64,000 nt of DNA, taken from assembly GCF_018141525.1 (NCBI RefSeq), contig NZ_CP064655.1, forward strand, positions 806,001-870,000. The letters are read 5' to 3'. The translations under genes and the position numbers were made by a program. Shown here piece after piece: positions 60,698 to 64,000 of the stretch (position 1 is its first letter; each line of letters opens with the position of its first letter). This stretch comes from Miltoncostaea marina (lineage in GTDB: Bacteria > Actinomycetota > Thermoleophilia > Miltoncostaeales > Miltoncostaeaceae). Below the pieces are notes generated by a model. It worked only from the letters and a program-made list of their open reading frames with translations. It did no database searches and had not been told where the DNA came from.

Positions 60698-60848
60698 CGC
60701 GGAGGCTCACGCGAGCGCACGAGCCGGACCGTCCTGACGTGACGGAAGCTCGGGAGGCCCGACGGATCGACGGCCCCCACAGCGCACTGCTCGCACGACC
60801 CCGCCCGGCCCCGGCCGTCGCCACGACGACACGGAGGTTGATGGGCAC

Positions 60849-61604
60849 ATGATGGACGCTCTGTACTCGGCGGCATCGGGCATGAACGCCCAGCAGACCG
60901 GCATGGACGTGATCGCCAACAACCTGGCGAACGCGACCACGGTCGGCTACAAGCGCGACCGGATGGACCTGGTGGACCTCGGCTACGTGCCGTTCCGCCT
61001 GCCGGGCGGGCGCGAGGGCCAGGTCGGCCTCGGCGCGATGCCGGGCCAGGTGGCCAAGGAGCACGCCCAGGGCCTCGCGCAGTCGACCGGCCGCGACACG
61101 GACCTCGCCATCCAGGGCGACGGCTTCCTGCAGGTCACCCGCTCGGACGGCTCGCTCGCCTACACGCGCGCCGGCAACCTCCAGATCGACGCCCAGGGGC
61201 GCCTGGCGATGCCGAGCGGCGAGCTGCTGCAGCCGCGCATCCAGGTGCCGGCGGGCGCCTCGGGCCTGAGCGTCTCCGCCGACGGCCGTGTGACGGCCAC
61301 GGTCAACGGCCAGGTCCGCCAGCTCGGCGCGATCAGCCTCGCCACCTTCGCGAACCCCGGCGGCCTGCGCGCCGCCGGCGACAACCTCTTCACGCCGACC
61401 GTGAGCTCCGGCGGCCCGCGCGTGGGCGCGCCCGGCTCCGCGGACCGCGGCACGCTCGCCCAGGGCGTGCTGGAGGGCTCCAACGTCAACGTCGGCACGG
61501 AGATGATCTCGCTCATCACCACCCAGCGCGCCTTCGAGGCGGCCAGCAAGGTGGTCATCGCGAGCGACGAGATGATGGGCATGGCGAACGGCCTGCGCCG
61601 ATGA
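60849..61604 (+). CDS. flgG: Flagellar basal-body rod protein FlgG-like
   Basis: A 251-residue distal-rod protein. It opens MDALYSAASGMNAQQTGMDV and continues IANNLANATTVGYKRDRMDL. The core has DTDLAIQGDGFLQVTRSDGS and LAYTRAGNLQIDAQGRLAMP, and the end EGSNVNVGTEMISLITTQRA followed by FEAASKVVIASDEMM. ATG 60849 and 60852 are both possible; GGAGG at 60833-60837 favours the first weakly. A 151-base gap separates it from the upstream rod gene, with no gene or clear promoter seen in it. flgJ overlaps its stop by 4 bases. Confidence 0.93.
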   Translation: MMDALYSAASGMNAQQTGMDVIANNLANATTVGYKRDRMDLVDLGYVPFRLPGGREGQVGLGAMPGQVAKEHAQGLAQSTGRDTDLAIQGDGFLQVTRSDGSLAYTRAGNLQIDAQGRLAMPSGELLQPRIQVPAGASGLSVSADGRVTATVNGQVRQLGAISLATFANPGGLRAAGDNLFTPTVSSGGPRVGAPGSADRGTLAQGVLEGSNVNVGTEMISLITTQRAFEAASKVVIASDEMMGMANGLRR

Positions 61605-61903
61605 CCCTCCCGCTGTCCGCCACCACCGCGGGCGCCGTCGCCGCCACCACCGCGGGCAACGGCCCCGTCTCGAGCGTCCGTCAGGCCGCCGAGGGATTCG
61701 AAGGGATCTTCATGAGCGTCCTCGTGGAGGAGATGATGAAGGGCACGGAGGCCGCCGGGGCCAACCCGGCCTACGCCGGCCTGATGACCGAGAAGCTCGG
61801 CGACCAGCTCGCCCGCTCGGGCGGCATCGGCCTGGCCGACCTGCTGGAGCGCCAGCTCGGCGGCGGCGCGCCCGCGCCGGTGGCCGGCGGGGGTCCGTCG
61901 TGA
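61601..61903 (+). CDS. flgJ: Rod-binding protein (FlgJ N-terminal domain only)
   Basis: A 100-residue protein equal to the rod-binding domain of FlgJ: QAAEGFEGIFMSVLVEEMMK, GANPAYAGLMTEKLGDQLAR and GGIGLADLLERQL. The C-terminal muramidase domain of proteobacterial FlgJ is absent, as in many Gram-positive species, so another wall hydrolase must open the peptidoglycan. ATG 61601 overlaps the flgG stop. Confidence 0.9.
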   Translation: MTLPLSATTAGAVAATTAGNGPVSSVRQAAEGFEGIFMSVLVEEMMKGTEAAGANPAYAGLMTEKLGDQLARSGGIGLADLLERQLGGGAPAPVAGGGPS

Positions 61904-62280
61904 GGCCGATCGAGTCCTGCAAGGGCTGCGGGCAGCTGTTCGGCTTCCTGCCGCGCGGCTACTGCGCCGACTGCCTGGACGCGCGCGAGGAGCAGTTCGC
62001 CGTCGTCAAGGAGTGGCTCTTCGAGCACCGCGGCGCCTCCATCAGCGCCGCCGGCGAGGCGACCGGCGTGCCGGACGCCACCATCATGTCGTTCATCCGC
62101 GAGGGCCGGCTGGAGTTCGTCGGCGCCGGGGGCGGGGGCGACGGCCGTGCGCCGGCCAGCGAGGCCGACGTGAAGGAGCGCATCCGCCGCGACCTGGAGC
62201 AGCGCGCGACCCGCGACCCGCGCCCCGCGCCGCAGGGGGGCCGCTCGAGCCACGTCGGCATGCGGAGCAGGGACCGATGA
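61900..62280 (+). CDS. Flagellar-region protein, YvyF-like (TIGR03826 type)
   Basis: A 126-residue protein with an N-terminal zinc ribbon (CKGCGQLFGFLPRGYCADC), a helix (EEQFAVVKEWLFEHRGASIS) and a small helix-turn-helix-like part (AAGEATGVPDATIMSFIREG RLEF). This layout matches YvyF, which sits among late flagellar genes in Bacillus and is thought to influence their expression. The C-terminal 45 residues are charged and variable. The GTG start overlaps flgJ and its stop overlaps flgN, both by 4 bases. Confidence 0.82.
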   Translation: MRPIESCKGCGQLFGFLPRGYCADCLDAREEQFAVVKEWLFEHRGASISAAGEATGVPDATIMSFIREGRLEFVGAGGGGDGRAPASEADVKERIRRDLEQRATRDPRPAPQGGRSSHVGMRSRDR

Positions 62281-62783
62281 GCGCCGCCGGCGCCCAGGAG
62301 CTGGCCGACCAGCTCGACGAGGTGATCGCCTCGCAGACGCGGCTGCTCGACCTCGTGCAGCGCCAGCGCCCGGCGATCGTGGCGGGACGCGACACGGTCG
62401 TGGCGGCGCTCGCCGCCGAGATCGAGGTCGAGGTGCGCCGCCTCGCGGCCGTCGAGCGCTCCCGCGCCGCCGCCACCGAGGCGCTCGCCGACGCGCTGGG
62501 GCTCGCCGCCACCCGCTGGTCGGTGCTCGGCCCGGCGCTGACGCCGGTCGACCGGGCGCTCGTGGCGCCGCGCGTCGAGCGGGTCGAGGGCCTGGTCCGC
62601 GACCTGGAGCTCGCCAACGCCGTCAACGGCCAGCTGGTGCGCCAGGAGCTCGGCCTGCTCGACATGTCGGTGCGCAGCCTCGCCGTGCCGCAGGGGCGCG
62701 CGGCGGACCGCGTCTACACCTCGGCCGGCGGGCGCGCGGCGGTCGCGGCCACCGGCCCGATGCTGCTCAACACGGCGGCCTAG
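62277..62783 (+). CDS. flgN: FlgN-like flagellar export chaperone
   Basis: A 168-residue all-helical protein starting at ATG 62277 within the previous stop. It has the FlgN-family pattern of two long coiled helices: ELADQLDEVIASQTRLLDLV and QRQRPAIVAGRDTVVAALAA, then VEGLVRDLELANAVNGQLVR. FlgN keeps the hook-filament junction proteins FlgK and FlgL unfolded for export; flgK follows directly after 9 bases, supporting the call. Confidence 0.85.
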   Translation: MSAAGAQELADQLDEVIASQTRLLDLVQRQRPAIVAGRDTVVAALAAEIEVEVRRLAAVERSRAAATEALADALGLAATRWSVLGPALTPVDRALVAPRVERVEGLVRDLELANAVNGQLVRQELGLLDMSVRSLAVPQGRAADRVYTSAGGRAAVAATGPMLLNTAA

Positions 62784-62792
62784 GGGGGCGGC

Positions 62793-64000
62793 ATGGCGTC
62801 CACGTTCTTCGGCCTGAACAGCGCCGTCAGCGGCATCCTCACCGCCCAGCGGGCGCTCAACACGGTCTCGCACAACCTCACCAACGCCACGACGCCCGGC
62901 TACTCGCGCCAGCGCGTGGACACCGCGGCGGCGCCGGCCTACGCGCACCCCGGGCTCACCACGGCCGTGGGCGTGGGGCAGCTCGGCACCGGCGTGGTCG
63001 CGACCCAGTACGCGCGGCTGCGCGACGGGTTCGCCGACCTCTCGCACCGCGCCGCCACGTCGGACGTCGGCCAGTTCGAGGCGCGCGGCCAGGCGCTGTC
63101 CACCATCGACACGGTGCTGGACGAGCCGGGCGAGACCGGCATCAGCCACCTGCTGAGCGGCTACTGGGGCGCCTGGCAGACCCTCTCACTGCAGCCCGAC
63201 TCCGCCGCCGCCCGCGAGGCCGTGCGCCAGGCCGGCGACGACCTGGCGCGCGGGTTCAACGACCTCAGCCGCGGCCTGGCCGCCTCGCAGGCCGAGGCCA
63301 GCGCGCGCATCGAGCTCGGCGCCAGCCGGGTCAACGACCTCGCCGGCCAGGTCAACGAGCTGAACAAGCAGATCGCCATGGTGGTGGCCGTCGGCCAGCA
63401 GCCCAACGACCTGCGCGACCAGCGCGACCTGCTCATCGACGAGCTCGCCTCGTACGCGAACGTGACCGTCTCCGAGGCCGGCGCGGCCGGCAAGGTGTCG
63501 ATCGCGATCGGCTCGCAGCTGATCGTCGACTCGACGACCGACACGGCCGGCACGCTCGCCATCGACGCGGCCGGCGCGGCCACCGTCAACGGCGCGGCCA
63601 CGACCATCGCGAGCGGCAACCTGCGCGGGCTCGTGGACGTGCGCGACGCCGTCATCGGCGGCCCGGACGGCTACATCGCCCAGCTCGACACGCTCGCCGC
63701 GACGGTCGCCACGGCGGTCAACGGCCGCCACGAGGCCGGCTTCGGCCGCGACGGCGGCACCGGCACGCCGTTCTTCACCGGCACGACGGCGGCGACGATC
63801 GGCATCTCGGCCCCCGTGCGGGCGTCCGTGGACGCCATCGCCACGAGCGGGTCGGCCGCCGACCTGCCCGCCGGCTCGGACGTGGCCGTGGGCATCGCGC
63901 AGCTGCAGTTCCTGGTCCAGACGATCGGCGCCTCGACCACCACGATGGACGGCTTCTACGCCCAGTTCGTGTCGCGCGTCGGCCTCGACACCGACCAGGC
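62793..64000 (+). CDS. flgK: Flagellar hook-associated protein 1 FlgK (3' end missing)
   Basis: The first hook-filament junction protein. The frame is open from ATG 62793, with a GGGGGG-rich ribosome site, to the window end, giving the first 402 residues. The opening STFFGLNSAVSGILTAQRAL then VSHNLTNATTPGYSRQRVD is the FlgK signature. The coiled region DDLARGFNDLSRGLAASQAE and the motif VNELNKQIAMVVAVGQQPND LRDQRDLLIDEL are typical. The variable surface domain lies beyond. flgL would be expected next, outside the window. Confidence 0.95.
   Translation, partial: MASTFFGLNSAVSGILTAQRALNTVSHNLTNATTPGYSRQRVDTAAAPAYAHPGLTTAVGVGQLGTGVVATQYARLRDGFADLSHRAATSDVGQFEARGQALSTIDTVLDEPGETGISHLLSGYWGAWQTLSLQPDSAAAREAVRQAGDDLARGFNDLSRGLAASQAEASARIELGASRVNDLAGQVNELNKQIAMVVAVGQQPNDLRDQRDLLIDELASYANVTVSEAGAAGKVSIAIGSQLIVDSTTDTAGTLAIDAAGAATVNGAATTIASGNLRGLVDVRDAVIGGPDGYIAQLDTLAATVATAVNGRHEAGFGRDGGTGTPFFTGTTAATIGISAPVRASVDAIATSGSAADLPAGSDVAVGIAQLQFLVQTIGASTTTMDGFYAQFVSRVGLDTDQ

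Overview
The window is very GC-rich (roughly 70 to 75 percent, estimated by eye) and almost fully coding. GTG starts are common and many neighbouring genes overlap by 4 bases. CarD, DUF2469, DUF501, PspAA and PspAB point to Actinomycetota. Genes usually thought of as firmicute (a SigH-type sigma factor, the YvyF flagellar-region protein, and gene order collinear with the Bacillus subtilis yac and yab regions) sit among them. Together with flagellar genes this suggests a motile deep-branching actinobacterium, most likely class Thermoleophilia. That placement is inference.

Layout. 1-3223: the end of a type I restriction-modification locus (hsdS cut by the window edge, hsdM complete) with a DUF4258/DUF2283 toxin-antitoxin-like pair between them. 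3250-4046: an ArsR repressor and SRPBCC protein on the minus strand. 4122-10070: folate (folP, folB, folK), DUF2469, coaX, dusB, greA, lysS. 10141-10987: CsbD-like protein, a 34-residue small protein, and a solitary ribosomal protein S18 gene. 11240-22661: clpC, radA, carD, a PIN-TRAM membrane protein, ispD, a PHP phosphatase, ispF, cysS, rlmB and a SigH-like sigma factor. 22776-28237: a membrane protein, acylphosphatase, a CoA-transferase, a four-gene phage-shock/envelope-stress module (pspA, pspAA facing pspAB, htpX) and a VOC protein. 28346-35702: surface proteins, an exonuclease/GIY-YIG fusion with a cytosolic binding protein, a mutY-mutT pair, and phoU.

35738-37967 is the most striking locus. 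A cobalamin riboswitch on the minus strand leads an operon for two secreted proteins, one with a DUF4430 domain and one an alpha/alpha-toroid. These are the two folds that make up animal intrinsic factor and transcobalamin. A divergent promoter in the same short gap serves a polytopic membrane protein.

39100-51066: tRNA-Gln, glmU, prs, rplY, pth, mfd, a parvulin-type foldase lipoprotein, mazG, pgi, gnd. 51063-54209: a decayed sigma-factor fragment, a methyltransferase, a five-copy 76-79 bp tandem repeat, and an ECF sigma factor coupled to an O6-alkylguanine transferase. 54306-57989: eno, an FtsB/DivIC-like gene with an odd start, DUF501 and small conserved genes. 58027-64000: flagellar genes, with flhX and fliK on the minus strand and flgF/G, flgG, flgJ, yvyF, flgN and flgK (cut by the window end) on the plus strand behind a sigma-28-type promoter.

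Most of the window is housekeeping (folate, CoA, isoprenoid, cell-wall precursor and translation genes). The accessory interest lies in the restriction-modification end, the B12-controlled pair, the repeat region and the ECF-ogt pair. No rRNA, CRISPR array, insertion sequence or prophage was seen.
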